A stretch of 64,000 nt of DNA from CAVSQX01 sp963730225 (GCA_963730225.1 CAVSQX010000001.1:806001-870000); one strand, 5' to 3'. Positions 1-9,504 are shown, counted from the first letter of the stretch. Made by a program: numbers and translations. Notes: generated from the sequence alone by a model not told the origin.

Positions 1-1
1 A

Positions 2-3000
2 ACGGCCCTCCTGGTTACCGCTGGAATCTGGGCGACGATTCACATCGGTCTGGATGCCGTGCCGGACCTGTCGGATGTTCAGGTGATCGTCACTACGGAT
101 TACCCAGGCCAGGCCCCCAATGTCGTGGAAGATCAGGTCACATATCCCTTGACAACGGCCATGATGGGGATTCCCCACGCCAAGGTTGTTCGTGGCATCA
201 GCATGTTCGAGCAGTCGTTCATCTACATCATCTTCGACGACGGTACGGATCTGTATTGGGCGCGCAGTCGGGCTTTGGAATACCTCAACTTCGTGAAGGA
301 CCGACTCCCGGCCGGCGTGGAACCGAAGCTCGGCCCCGATGCAACCGGCGTCGGTTGGGTCTACCAGTACGTGCTCTATCCGGGCTACTATGCGTCCGGG
401 CATCCCGATGGAATCTGGCACGATGAGGCCCGCGACAAGTGGTATGCCGATCCGAGCTACGCCCCGGCCTACCGAAAGTCGGCACTGGTGAAAGTTCGGG
501 CGTTCGAGAAGCCCGGCATTTGTCCGCTCGATGGCCAACCGCTTGTTTCCTCCAACCAGGACTTGGCGAGCCTGCGCAGTCTTCAGGATTGGTATCTGCG
601 CTATCAGTTAACAGCGGTGCCCAATGTCGCCGAAGTTGCGCCGATCGGCGGGTTCGTCAAGGAATATCAGGTCGTGCTCAAACCGGAGCAACTGCTCGCT
701 TTCAACCTCCCGATTAGCACGATCGCAACGGCGATTCAGCGGTCCAACAACGACGTGGGCGGCTCGGTCATCGAGATGAGCGAGAACGAATACATGGTCC
801 GCAGCCGCGGCTATCTCAAGGGACTCAAGGACCTGGCCGATGTGCCGGTCGGTGTCGGTAAGGACGGCACGCCGATCATGCTCTCCGACGTCGCCACGCT
901 CCAAATCGCCGGCGAGGAACGGCGCGGTGTCGGAGAATGGAACGGTGAAGGTGAAGCCGTCGGCGGCGTCGTCATCGCCCGTTTCGGTGCAAACGCCTAT
1001 CAAGTCATTCAGGACGCCAAGGCAAAGCTCGCCGATTTGGAAAATGGCCTGCCCCCCGGCGTGATGATTCTGACAGCCTACGACCGCTCCGACCTTATCG
1101 AGCGCGCCGTTCACACGCTTGGCCACACGTTGCTTGAGGAAATGCTGGTCGTGGCTCTGGTCTGTATTTTCTTTTTGCTGCATGCCCGCAGCTCACTGGT
1201 AGCGATCTTCGTCATTCCCAGCAGCATGCTCATTAGTCTTCTGGCGATGCACCTCCTGGACATCAACGCCAACATCATGAGCCTGGGCGGAATCGCGATT
1301 GCCGTCGGCGTGGTCGTGGACAGTGCGATCATCATGGTCGAGAACGCCCACAAGCATCTCAATCACGAGGAAGAGCGCGTCCGCATCGGCCAACTGCCGC
1401 GCCCGCGCAACGACATCATCACCGAGGCGGCCAAGGAAGTCGGCCCAAGCCTCTTTTTCAGCCTCTTGATTATCACCATCAGTTTCATGCCCGTCTTCGT
1501 CCTCGGCGGGGAAAGCGGACGGCTGTTCAAGCCGCTCGCCTTTACCAAGACGTTTGCCATGGCGTCCGCATCGGTGTTGTCGATCACGATCATCCCGGTG
1601 CTCATGGTCTATTTTATCACGCCTCGAACCTTGTCCAAGGGTTGGGGGCGGAAAGTGAATTCGCTCATTACGCTGGCCGCGATATGGATTCCGGCCGCTC
1701 TGTTGTATTGGCTGGCGATTCTCGTGCCTGACTTGCGCTCATACCGATGGGGCATCGCCGGCGGTTGGGCGATTCTCGCGGTGATGCTGTTCGTGCCGCA
1801 GGAAATCCTTCACGAAGAACGAAGCCCGATCAGTTACTTATTGCAGAAGGTTTACAATCCGTTCTTCCGAGCCGCGATCAAATTCCGATGGGTCGTGTTG
1901 CTCTTAGCCTTGGCATTCATGGCGTCGGCCGTCTGGCCGCTCATGCATCTGGGCAGCGAATTCATGCCCCCGCTCGATGAGGGCGACTTGCTTTACATGC
2001 CCACGACCGACCCGAGCATCAGCATCACCAAGGCGCGGCAAGTTCTTCAGCAAACAGACAAGCTGATCAAGACTTTCCCGGAAGTCGTCAGTGTCTACGG
2101 CAAAATCGGCCGTGCCGACACCGCCACCGATCCGGCGCCGCTCGACATGATCGAAAGCGTCACTCGCTTGCAGACCGACCCGAATAAGTGGCGCATGCGC
2201 AAGATGAGCTATTTTTTTCGTGGCTGGCCGTTGTTCCTCCGCTGGCCGTTCGAGCACACGTTTTGGCCCGCGCAGCGCAAGATCACGATGGAGGAATTGG
2301 TCTATGGCTGGCAGGACACCGACGGAACCGACCATCCCGGCTTGAACGCCGTCGTGACCGAGCCGGGCGTCGCCAATGCCTGGCCAATGCCCATCGAGAA
2401 CCGCACGAACATGCTCTCGACAGGCATCAAAACTCCCGTCGGAATTAAAATTATGGGGCCCGACCTGCAAGTGCTGGCGGATTTAGCCGAAAAAGCCTCG
2501 ACCATCATGCTTACCGTTCCCGGTACGACCAGCGCGTATCCGGAGCGATCCTACGGCGGCTACTACCTGGACATCGACGTGAACCGCAGGCAAGCCGCTC
2601 GCTACGGCCTGACAAGCGGCGATGTGCAGGATGTCATCCGCACGAGTCTGGGCGGAATGAAAATCACCACGGCGGTTGAGGGGTTGGAGCGCTATCCCGT
2701 AAACATTCGTTACGCCCGTGATCTCCGGGACGATCCCTCGTCAATCATGCAAGCTCTCATCCCAACGCCAACTGGCGCACAGATTCCACTCGGTCAAGTT
2801 GCCACGGTGAAGATCGAACCCGGTCCCCCGATGATTAAGAGCGAGAACTCACGGCGTACGGCCTGGGTATTTGTAGACATTTACGGCCGCGACATCGGCA
2901 GTTTCATCGCCAACGCGCGGGCCGCGATTGCGCAAAAGCTGCATTTGCCGGCCGGATACACCCTCGTCTGGTCCGGCGAATTTGAGAACATCCTGCAAGC

Positions 3001-3592
3001 CAACGCGCGACTGAAGTGGGCTGTTCCACTCACCTTCATCCTGATCGTGATGCTCTTATACGCCGCCACGAGAAGCTGGTTCCGCGTCGGCGTGGTGCTG
3101 CTGGCGGTGCCGTTCAGCCTCGTCGGGGCGATCTGGTTCCTCTACTTCCTCGGCTACAACATGAGCCTGGCCGTGTGGGTTGGAATTATCGCCTTGGCAG
3201 GCCTCGATGCCGAAACGGGCCTGGTGATGCTGTTGTACCTCGACAACAGCTACGCGCGATTCAAAACCGAGGGCACCATGCGGACTCGTGAAAACCTGCG
3301 ACAAGCCGTCCACGACGGCGCGGTGAAGCGAATCCGGCCCAAGACGATGACGGTCGCCGCCGCATTCATCGGCTTGGTTCCCCTGCTCTGGGCCACCGGG
3401 ACCGGCGCGGACGTCATGCGGCGACTCGCCGCACCGATGCTTGGCGGGCTCTTCACCAGCTTCCTGATGGAACTGCTCATTTACCCGATCATTTTCTATG
3501 TCGCCAAGGGCATCGGCCTGCCCCGAGAATCGAATTCGGCAGAGTCCCGGCACGCTCTGGCCGTCGTCCACACCGAGGGCATCCATGTGTAA
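2..3592 (+). CDS. cusA: CusA/CzcA-type heavy-metal efflux RND transporter, 5' partial
   Basis: Inner-membrane proton-driven pump of a tripartite metal efflux system. The reading frame is open from base 2, so the N-terminus lies outside the window; a GTG at 59 is internal. Family hallmarks are PDLSDVQV near the start, the SLQDWYLRYQL block, STGIKTPVGIKIMG, and the late LAGLDAETGLVMLLYLD membrane segment. Two things are unusual. About 60 residues (bases 375-560) are inserted in the first porter domain, ending in KPGICPLDGQPL, which recalls the CPxCG-like heavy-metal-binding module. A second insertion at 1645-1800 adds about two hydrophobic helices between transmembrane blocks. The stop overlaps the next gene's start by 8 bases, so the outer-membrane partner is co-translated. 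The membrane-fusion subunit is presumably upstream. The metal (Cu/Ag versus Zn/Co/Cd) cannot be decided. Confidence 0.93.
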   Translation, partial: TALLVTAGIWATIHIGLDAVPDLSDVQVIVTTDYPGQAPNVVEDQVTYPLTTAMMGIPHAKVVRGISMFEQSFIYIIFDDGTDLYWARSRALEYLNFVKDRLPAGVEPKLGPDATGVGWVYQYVLYPGYYASGHPDGIWHDEARDKWYADPSYAPAYRKSALVKVRAFEKPGICPLDGQPLVSSNQDLASLRSLQDWYLRYQLTAVPNVAEVAPIGGFVKEYQVVLKPEQLLAFNLPISTIATAIQRSNNDVGGSVIEMSENEYMVRSRGYLKGLKDLADVPVGVGKDGTPIMLSDVATLQIAGEERRGVGEWNGEGEAVGGVVIARFGANAYQVIQDAKAKLADLENGLPPGVMILTAYDRSDLIERAVHTLGHTLLEEMLVVALVCIFFLLHARSSLVAIFVIPSSMLISLLAMHLLDINANIMSLGGIAIAVGVVVDSAIIMVENAHKHLNHEEERVRIGQLPRPRNDIITEAAKEVGPSLFFSLLIITISFMPVFVLGGESGRLFKPLAFTKTFAMASASVLSITIIPVLMVYFITPRTLSKGWGRKVNSLITLAAIWIPAALLYWLAILVPDLRSYRWGIAGGWAILAVMLFVPQEILHEERSPISYLLQKVYNPFFRAAIKFRWVVLLLALAFMASAVWPLMHLGSEFMPPLDEGDLLYMPTTDPSISITKARQVLQQTDKLIKTFPEVVSVYGKIGRADTATDPAPLDMIESVTRLQTDPNKWRMRKMSYFFRGWPLFLRWPFEHTFWPAQRKITMEELVYGWQDTDGTDHPGLNAVVTEPGVANAWPMPIENRTNMLSTGIKTPVGIKIMGPDLQVLADLAEKASTIMLTVPGTTSAYPERSYGGYYLDIDVNRRQAARYGLTSGDVQDVIRTSLGGMKITTAVEGLERYPVNIRYARDLRDDPSSIMQALIPTPTGAQIPLGQVATVKIEPGPPMIKSENSRRTAWVFVDIYGRDIGSFIANARAAIAQKLHLPAGYTLVWSGEFENILQANARLKWAVPLTFILIVMLLYAATRSWFRVGVVLLAVPFSLVGAIWFLYFLGYNMSLAVWVGIIALAGLDAETGLVMLLYLDNSYARFKTEGTMRTRENLRQAVHDGAVKRIRPKTMTVAAAFIGLVPLLWATGTGADVMRRLAAPMLGGLFTSFLMELLIYPIIFYVAKGIGLPRESNSAESRHALAVVHTEGIHV

Positions 3593-4925
3593 TTCCATTT
3601 CTATTCGTCGGTTGGTAACCATCGCTACGCTCGCCGGGATGGTCGGTTGCACCGTCCATCCTTCCGGAGAGCGCGAAGAGCGCGATGCGGCCGTGCAAGC
3701 CGGCAAGCCATTCGAGAAACGGTTCGAACTGCGGAAGTTACCGTCGCTGCCGGAGAATCCGACGCCCGACCAACTGGTGGAATACGCGCTGCTCAGCAAT
3801 GCCGAGTTGGAGCAGCGTTACTGGGAATGGCGCGGAGCAATCGAGCAGATTCCGCAGGACGCAACGCAGACGACCACCCTCAACATCGCTGCCGGCACGA
3901 CGATCACGAACGGTCATACCGGTTGGCAAAGCAGCACCGTGTCGCTGGCAAATGATCCCATGACGGACATCAAGTGGCCCGGGAAGCTGGATGCCGCCGC
4001 CGCGCAAACACTGGAAAACGCCAAGGCCGCCGGCCATCGCTTCATCAAGGCCAAATACGACCTGCGGAACAAGACGCTTAGCGCTTACTACGACTACGCC
4101 TTGACCGCCGAACTGATTCGCCTGGAGCAAAGTAATCAGCAATTGCTCGCCACGACCGCCATGGCAACAGAAGCTCGAACGCGCGCCGGCGCTTCTGGTC
4201 AGCAGGACCTGCTGAAAGCTGGCAACGATTTCGACATGTCGGGCAACGATATCGCCAACATGCAGTCTCAACTGCCAAGCCAGCGCGCGGCGATCAACGC
4301 GCTCCTGGGCCGTCCGGCGGAAGCGCCGTTTCCCTTCCCCACTGAATTGCCGGCAACGAGATCGCTGGCCTATGGGGACGGCCAAATCGTCGAGTTGGCT
4401 GCCAAGCAGAACCCCGAGCTTGTCGCCCTTGCGGATGAGATTCGCGCACGCCAGGATGGAATCCGGCTTGCCAAACTCCAATACGTGCCCGATTTCAACC
4501 TGAGCGCGGGAACGGATTTGATGGGCGTCACGCAATCCGTGTTGGGCCAGGCGACGATTCCGATTTTCAGGTATGAAGCGCTCAACGCGGCCATCGCCCA
4601 GGCCCAGGCCAATCTTCGCGCCGCCGAAGCAATGCGCCGCCAAGCCGGTAATGACTTGGCGGTACAAGTGATAACAGACATCACGATCATTCGGGATGCC
4701 GACCGCCAACTCGAGTTGCTGGAGCACACGATCCTGCCTCGCGCCCGCCAGGCAGTAAGCGTCGGCCGCTCTGCGTATGAAGCGAACCAAGCCACGCTGC
4801 TCGACCAGCTCGACGATCAGCGATCGTTGCTTGCCATTGAGCGATTGGTTGCCGATCTCAGAATCACCCGGGACAAGCGCCTGGCTGAGCTCGAGTCAAT
4901 AACAACGTGCGACCTCGCATATTAG
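3585..4925 (+). CDS. TolC/CusC-like outer-membrane efflux lipoprotein
   Basis: Outer-membrane channel partner of the upstream RND pump. The chosen ATG at 3585 gives MCNSISIRRLVTIATLAGMV followed by GC, a lipoprotein signal with the acylated Cys at about residue 22; an in-frame extension upstream would bury this signal inside the pump gene. The body (about 446 aa) is Ala/Gln/Leu-rich, with two long helical halves typical of the OEP family (for example the segments around AAAAQTLENAKAAGHR and AIAQAQANLRAAEAMRRQAG) and beta-strand turns such as DFNLSAGTDLMGV. Its start overlaps the pump stop by 8 bases, so the two are one operon. Family assignment is firm; substrate follows from the partner. Confidence 0.88.
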   Translation: MCNSISIRRLVTIATLAGMVGCTVHPSGEREERDAAVQAGKPFEKRFELRKLPSLPENPTPDQLVEYALLSNAELEQRYWEWRGAIEQIPQDATQTTTLNIAAGTTITNGHTGWQSSTVSLANDPMTDIKWPGKLDAAAAQTLENAKAAGHRFIKAKYDLRNKTLSAYYDYALTAELIRLEQSNQQLLATTAMATEARTRAGASGQQDLLKAGNDFDMSGNDIANMQSQLPSQRAAINALLGRPAEAPFPFPTELPATRSLAYGDGQIVELAAKQNPELVALADEIRARQDGIRLAKLQYVPDFNLSAGTDLMGVTQSVLGQATIPIFRYEALNAAIAQAQANLRAAEAMRRQAGNDLAVQVITDITIIRDADRQLELLEHTILPRARQAVSVGRSAYEANQATLLDQLDDQRSLLAIERLVADLRITRDKRLAELESITTCDLAY

Positions 4926-5088
4926 CCAGCGAAATCCGCCGTCATCGACACATACAACCGTCTCATCGCCTCCGTCTCAGTGCAGCCAACACAAGGCCTT
5001 CGACGGCGCCGGATTCAATCGCACCGACTTCGGTTTCATAACGTCGTTACCGCAACCAACGGCCAATCTCCTCAAAAAAGCCGGTGTC

Positions 5089-6147
5089 TCATCTTTCCCT
5101 TCGCACGGAGGCGTTCCCTGCATCGGCGGACCTGACGCAGCGAAATCCGATGTGTTCCGTGCCCGTATCCGGCGGCGTGCCGCGACGGGCAGTGGGACGG
5201 TAGCTTTCGCAGTAACTCGGATTGCAAAGAAATGAGCCGCCCTTGGTGACACGCTCGACGGAATCAACGACTTCACGAGTTGGGTTGAAGCTGGCGGCCG
5301 GGCCCGTCGGGTTCACGCAGCAGCTCGCTCCGGATTTGACCAGTTCATCGACCGAAAGCGCGTGAGCGTCCGCTCGATAGAGATCGCTCGTCCATTGCCA
5401 GACGTTACCGGCCATGTCGTACAGCCCGTACCCGTTGGGCGGGAAGGACTTCACCGGCGAGGCGCCGGCAAATCCGTCCTGGGCGGTATTCCTGTACGGG
5501 AAATCGCCGGTGAAGGTGTTGCACATGAACTTGCCGTTGGGCTTGAATTCATCGCCCCAGTAATAGCGCGTGTTGGTTTTCTCTCCACCCCGTGCGGCGT
5601 ATTCCCACTGAGCTTCGGTGGGCAAACTTTTTCCGGCCCACTTGGCGTAAGCCGACGGCGTCGTCCCAACTCACCTGCACGACGGGATAATTCGTCTTTG
5701 CCGTCGATCGTGCTGGCCGGCCCCTGCGGATGTTTCCAGCTTGCGCCGGTGAGTCCAGGTCCACCAATTGCCCATGTTGGTCAGATCAACCGGATGATCC
5801 GGCGGCGTGAAGACCAGTGAGCCCGGTTGAAGCATGTCGTCTGGCGGCTTGGGTGTGCCGGGAGCAACCTGTTTTTTCAATTCGTTCCAATCGATCGGCC
5901 GTTCCGCGGTGGTCTGGTAGCCGGTGGCCGCAACGAATTTGCCGAACTGGGCGTTTGTGACGTCATGCACGTCGATCCAGAATCCGTCCAGCTTCACGGC
6001 GTGCGCGGGGCGTTCATTTGCCATTGATTTGGGATCATCCGTGCCCATCGTGAATTGTCCCGCGGGAATCCAGACCATATCGGGTGGAGTTTCCGCCCAC
6101 GCCGCCGCGCCCAGCGCAAGCACCGCCACAATTGCAATAAACTTCAT
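5089..6147 (-). CDS. Exported formylglycine-generating enzyme (SUMF1 type), frameshifted
   Basis: Oxidises the sulfatase active-site Cys to formylglycine. The start at 6147 has an AAGGAG site and a Sec signal (MKFIAIVAVLALGAAAWA), so it acts outside the cytoplasm like the nearby sulfatases. The N-terminal block VWIPAGQFTMGTDDP and the C-terminal GGSFLCNPSYCESYRPTARR contain the paired active-site Cys spacing of true FGE, and GFRCVRS ends the domain. The frame is broken three times, near 5748, 5698 and 5650. Reading across the breaks restores TGASWKHPQGP, NYPVVQVSWDDAV and AYAKWAGKSLPTEAQWE, and the frame returns to the original phase. These may be sequencing errors or a young pseudogene. It lies downstream of the sulfatase cluster on the same strand. 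Confidence 0.85.
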
Positions 6148-6149
6148 CG

Positions 6150-6545
6150 CTACTCCTTCAAAACGTAGATCGCCTCGTTGAAGGCGGTCTTGTCTTTCAT
6201 GGGAACCAGGTAGAAGGTGCCGTGATACCCAGCCTGGGTGAGGATGGTGTTGTCACCGGCATTCACATCGAGCAGAATTCCATTGGCGCCCAGGCTGGCC
6301 GCCGCCGCCTTCATATGATCGAACGCCGCATTCGCGTCGCCGTTCTGGTCCCAACTCAGATCAGGGGTGATGGGCAGTGCGAGAAGACCCAGTTCTTCGT
6401 ATCTGGCCGGTTTCTTCTGGTAGATTTTTACGCCATCCGGTGAAGTCGGCGGCCGCGGTCCCGAAGAGGGAACTACTTCCGGGCCGCACGAACAAAGTAC
6501 GACGGCCAACGACGCCAGCATCAGCAACTTGATTTGTCGGTACAT
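6150..6545 (-). CDS. Small lipoprotein of unknown function
   Basis: Start chosen at 6545 (GAGGTGATT then ATG), giving MYRQIKLLMLASLAVVLCSC, a clear lipoprotein signal with the acylated Cys at residue 20. The mature part is about 110 residues, Pro-rich at first, then containing LGLLALPITPDLSWDQNGDA and LGANGILLDVNAGDNT, which could be a compact alpha/beta fold. I do not recognise the family. It ends two bases before the FGE start and is probably in the same transcript. Confidence 0.7.
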   Translation of the reverse strand: MYRQIKLLMLASLAVVLCSCGPEVVPSSGPRPPTSPDGVKIYQKKPARYEELGLLALPITPDLSWDQNGDANAAFDHMKAAAASLGANGILLDVNAGDNTILTQAGYHGTFYLVPMKDKTAFNEAIYVLKE

Positions 6546-6610
6546 AATCACCTCGAATAAGTACGTGGTCCAGAATATCCTCGAATCTATCAATCCGTGT
6601 CATATTGTTT

Positions 6611-7024
6611 TCATGATTCACTCCCGTCGGGCCTGTCGATTGGTAGAGCGGAGCTGAACCATTCGATCGCCTCCTCGTAATCCCCGAACGACTGCACGTT
6701 CCAGCCGCGCTCAAAGGCGAAGACGGCGAAGATCTCCGCTCGATCGCCGCCGTCGTAGCGATGGAGCACGGCCAGCCGATGTTTGTCGCGAAATCCCATC
6801 TCCCGAAACGCCTTGGCCAGATCCAGCAGATCGGTCAGCTTCAGGCTGCTCTTCAGGTCGCGCACATCGAGCAGAGCGCAGTCCACACTGCTGGCGACGC
6901 ATGACTTGGCCAGTCCTTCAAGAACTTTCCGGCTTCGCTTTACGTCGGTCTGCCCGTGCGCGTCGAGCCTGATGAAGTCATTGGTTTTGACGATGTGAAC
7001 GTTGTAGGGCATGCGGTATTCCAT
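6611..7024 (-). CDS. Hypothetical STAS/SpoIIAA-like small protein
   Basis: A 137-residue cytoplasmic protein with alternating strands and helices: NDFIRLDAHGQTDV, DCALLDVRDLKSSLKLTDLL, DKHRLAVLHRYDGGDRAEIF and NVQSFGDYEEAIEWF. The pattern (short N-terminal sheet, LLDVR strand, then a final strand plus 'eAieWl' helix) is like the SpoIIAA/STAS-like proteins common in environmental bacteria, but this is judged by shape only. The start could also be the ATG at 7012. Same strand as the FGE and sulfatase genes. Confidence 0.6.
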   Translation of the reverse strand: MEYRMPYNVHIVKTNDFIRLDAHGQTDVKRSRKVLEGLAKSCVASSVDCALLDVRDLKSSLKLTDLLDLAKAFREMGFRDKHRLAVLHRYDGGDRAEIFAVFAFERGWNVQSFGDYEEAIEWFSSALPIDRPDGSES

Positions 7025-7063
7025 CCACTTCGTTTTTCGGCGTCACACAACTTGCATTTGTCG

Positions 7064-7253
7064 TTAAGGCACCGGTTGCGCCTCGGGAAACTTCCAGGTC
7101 CCGTCCAGAATTTCCTGCCGCGGGCGATAGAGCCGCACCGCGTAGTTCCAGCGGGGCATGAGCGGAGCCGGATTTGGCGTCATCGGCACCCAAAACCGGC
7201 GCAATTGAAGCGAGCAGCAAAAGCGTTGCGAGGGATGTCGATAAGCTGGGCAT
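7064..7253 (-). pseudogene. Remnant of a DUF1254/DUF1214 protein (signal peptide joined out of frame to the C-terminus)
   Basis: From 7253 one frame reads a good Sec signal, MPSLSTSLATLLLLASIAPVLGADD. From about 7190 a different frame reads FWVPMTPNPAPLMPRWN, then YAVRLYRPRQEILDGTW and FPEAQPVP, stopping at 7064. That is the typical end of a DUF1214 domain. A whole family member is about 350-500 aa, so the middle is missing. Genes of this family often sit beside arylsulfatases. A second, similar tail lies on the other side of the sulfatase (8960-9151). Confidence 0.6.
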
Positions 7254-7301
7254 GAGTTGATTCCTTCGCGTGCGCTTGTCGTATTTTTCCGCCGCGAGCG
7301 A

Positions 7302-8927
7302 TCAGTCGTTGCCTCCGGCTTTTCCGAGGTCTTCCATTTTCCGCATCACTTCGTCGAGGTTAAAACTCGCGGGTTTCTGGCGCGGGGGGAATTCCTTGAA
7401 GCTCGCCAGCCACTTGGCGGCAAAGGCTTGCATCGGAACCTGGACGAACGCCCGGCGAAACATCCAGTCTCCGTAGAAGATGCTCTCGGTACCGCGCTCG
7501 AATGGGTCGGTGCGCAGGTTGTACAAGTTCGGGAGGCGCAGCCTGGTGAATTGACCCTGCCACACACCGACCGGCGTCTCGGGCGAGATCTCCGCGTGTT
7601 GCTCGAGGAATGCGGCTTTCCACTGCTCGTAGCGAATGGCCATCAGGTCGCCGTCGTCGGACCAGTAGAGGAACTCCTTCCGCGGCGATTCCTTCACATC
7701 GCCCTTCAGGAACGGCATGAGGTTGTAGCCGTCGAGGTGAACCTTGAACGTCTTGTCGCCCGCGGTGTACCCCTTCATCACCTTGGCGACGAGGTCGGGC
7801 TCGCCGGCGGCGGCGGCGAAGGTGGGGATCAAATCTTCGTGGGCGCAGATGTCGTTGATGATCGTGTTCGGCTTGATGACGCCAGGCCAGCGGATGAGCG
7901 TCGGGACGCGGAAGCCGCCTTCCCAGTTGGTGGCCTTCTCGCCCCGGAACGGTGTGGCTCCGCCATCGGGCCAGCTCACCAACTCGGCCCCGTTGTCGCT
8001 GGTGTAAACGACGATGGTGTTGTCGGCGATGCCAAGATCATCCAGCTTCTTAAGAAGCTGTCCGACATGGGCGTCGTGTTCAACCATGCCGTCGGGATAG
8101 ATCCCCAGGCCCGTCTTGCCCTCGCTCTCCTTCTTGAGGTGCGTGATAACGTGCATGCGCGTCGAGTTGTAGTAGCAGAAGAACGGCTTGTTGGCCTTCG
8201 ATTGCTTTTCCATCCAATCGCAGGCGGAGTCGGTAAATTCATCGTCGATGGTTTTCATTCGCTCGACGGTAAGCGGGCCGGTGTTTTCGATCTTCTGCTT
8301 TCCGACTCTGCCGAACTGCGGATCGACGGTGGCGTCGTCGGTGTCGGTAGCCCAGCAGTGCATGACCCCGCGCGGGCCGAATTTCTTTCTGAACTCGGGG
8401 TTCGTCGGATAGTCGGGATTCTCGGGCTCTTCCTCGGCGTTGAGGTGATAGAGGTTGCCGAAGAACTCGTCGAAACCATGAGCGGTCGGGAGGAACTTGT
8501 TCAGGTCGCCCAGATGGTTCTTGCCGAATTGCCCGGTGGAGTAGCCGAGATTCTTCATGAACTCCGCGACGGAGGGATCCTCGGGGCTAAGCCCGATGTC
8601 CGAACCCGGCAGGCCAACTTTGGTCAGCCCGGTTCGAATCGGAGATTGACCCGTGACGAACGCCGCGCGACCGGCGGTGCAACTTTGCTGGCCATACCAG
8701 TCGGTGAAACGCGCGCCTTCATTGGCGATGCGGTCGATGTTGGGCGTGCGGTAGCCCATCATCCCGCTGTTGTAGCAACTGGGGTTAAACCATCCGATGT
8801 CGTCGCCCATGATGACGAGGATGTTGGGCTTGCCTTGCCCTGAGCCAGCCGAAGGGGCTTGCTGGGCTTGTGCCGTTATGGAGAAAAATGCCACACATAA
8901 AGAAATTCCGGCGATCGTCCGAAACAT
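7302..8927 (-). CDS. Periplasmic arylsulfatase, copy 1
   Basis: Type I sulfatase hydrolysing sulfate esters; 541 aa. N-terminal Sec signal (MFRTIAGISLCVAFFSITAQAQ), then PNILVIMGDDIGWFN with the metal-binding Asp pair, and the maturation motif C-T-A-G-R-A-A-F-V-T-G, whose Cys is converted to formylglycine by an FGE such as the one at 5.1-6.1 kb. NTIVVYTSDNGAE supplies further metal ligands. The paralogue at 33.2-34.8 kb is nearly the same protein. Relative to it this copy has eight extra residues after the signal peptide (APSAGSGQG region), encoded by a short repeat-like stretch around 8838-8862. Substrate unknown. Confidence 0.93.
   Translation of the reverse strand: MFRTIAGISLCVAFFSITAQAQQAPSAGSGQGKPNILVIMGDDIGWFNPSCYNSGMMGYRTPNIDRIANEGARFTDWYGQQSCTAGRAAFVTGQSPIRTGLTKVGLPGSDIGLSPEDPSVAEFMKNLGYSTGQFGKNHLGDLNKFLPTAHGFDEFFGNLYHLNAEEEPENPDYPTNPEFRKKFGPRGVMHCWATDTDDATVDPQFGRVGKQKIENTGPLTVERMKTIDDEFTDSACDWMEKQSKANKPFFCYYNSTRMHVITHLKKESEGKTGLGIYPDGMVEHDAHVGQLLKKLDDLGIADNTIVVYTSDNGAELVSWPDGGATPFRGEKATNWEGGFRVPTLIRWPGVIKPNTIINDICAHEDLIPTFAAAAGEPDLVAKVMKGYTAGDKTFKVHLDGYNLMPFLKGDVKESPRKEFLYWSDDGDLMAIRYEQWKAAFLEQHAEISPETPVGVWQGQFTRLRLPNLYNLRTDPFERGTESIFYGDWMFRRAFVQVPMQAFAAKWLASFKEFPPRQKPASFNLDEVMRKMEDLGKAGGND
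8838..8862. repeat. Short interspersed-repeat-like insert in the sulfatase leader
   Basis: The stretch contains CCCTGAGCCAGCCGAAGGG. Its ends (CCCT...AGGG) are partly complementary and resemble the small 'CCCTTCG...CTCAGGG' repeats I recall from many bacterial genomes. It is absent from the paralogous sulfatase at 33.2-34.8 kb and accounts for the eight-residue length difference, in frame, between signal peptide and catalytic domain. Confidence 0.4.
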
Positions 8928-8959
8928 AACGAACTCCTCTCTGATTAAAGTTCACTTGA

Positions 8960-9151
8960 TCAATTCACTTTTTCGATATCCGGCAAAACCCAGGTCTTGT
9001 CGCACAGCGCCTTCTGCGGCCCATAAACCCGAAATCGCGCCTCACCCGCTGGCGCATTCTGAACCTCTGCCGGCGTCCACTGGCCCGGCCAACTGACCGT
9101 GAAAACTCCGTGCAACAAGCCGATCCGATTCGTTGATGCCCGCAGATGCAT
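8960..9151 (-). pseudogene. C-terminal remnant of a DUF1214 protein
   Basis: 63 codons ending ARFRVYGPQKALCDKTW then LPDIEKVN and a stop, the characteristic finish of a DUF1214 domain (an '.R.YgP....d.tW.lP.i..V' pattern). The preceding FTVSWPGQWTPAEVQ also fits. The rest of the domain is absent. It lies just upstream of sulfatase copy 1 on the same strand. Confidence 0.5.
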
Positions 9152-9161
9152 TGCACCCTCC

Positions 9162-9383
9162 TTAGTTTTGTGGAAAGAGCAGCGTCAGCGTGAATCGAAA
9201 TCCCCATTTCGGCGCGCCGCTGGGGCAGTGAGCGATCGCGGCTGCAATCTGAAATTCCATTTCCAAAAGTCCGGCTAAACGCTCGTCCGCATAGACGTGG
9301 GCTCCACCTGTCAACACACAGGTGCATTTCATCGCAACCTCATCCGTGTGAGGGACGACCGCCCAACTCTCGACGCCGCTCAT
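9162..9383 (-). pseudogene. Unrecognised short frame upstream of the sulfatase block
   Basis: A 73-codon frame starting at an ATG (9383) about 45 bases downstream of the CCGTA-N4-TACGG element. It ends with APKWGFRFTLTLLFPQN, which has the look of a terminal outer-membrane beta-strand, so it may be the 3' end of a degraded porin-like gene. I do not recognise it. It may be non-functional. Confidence 0.3.
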
Positions 9384-9426
9384 GGCGACTCAAGCCAAGC
9401 GAATAGGTTAGGAAGCAAGGAAATCG

Positions 9427-9471
9427 CCCGTAAGCGAAAAACACCGGGGTGGGATGCCCGTAATTCTACGG
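9427..9471 (-). promoter_or_regulatory. Candidate NarL/FixJ-type operator, copy A
   Basis: A 45-bp element, almost the same as one at 13856-13900. The shared core is TAAGCGAAAAACACCGGGGT followed by GGG. It ends in the palindrome CCGTA-N4-TACGG (9458-9471), and another CCGTA half-site is at 9428. On the minus strand it sits just upstream of the sulfatase block and immediately after a NarL-family regulator gene. NarL-type regulators bind short inverted heptamers of TAC type, so an operator role is plausible but inferred. Confidence 0.5.
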
Positions 9472-9504
9472 AGAACCCACTCGGCACGGCATTGACCACG
9501 GCGT

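Noticed and set aside
7257..8843. Plus-strand open frame of 528 codons
   Set aside because: It is the reverse complement of the arylsulfatase gene and has no recognisable protein features. High GC keeps antisense frames open.
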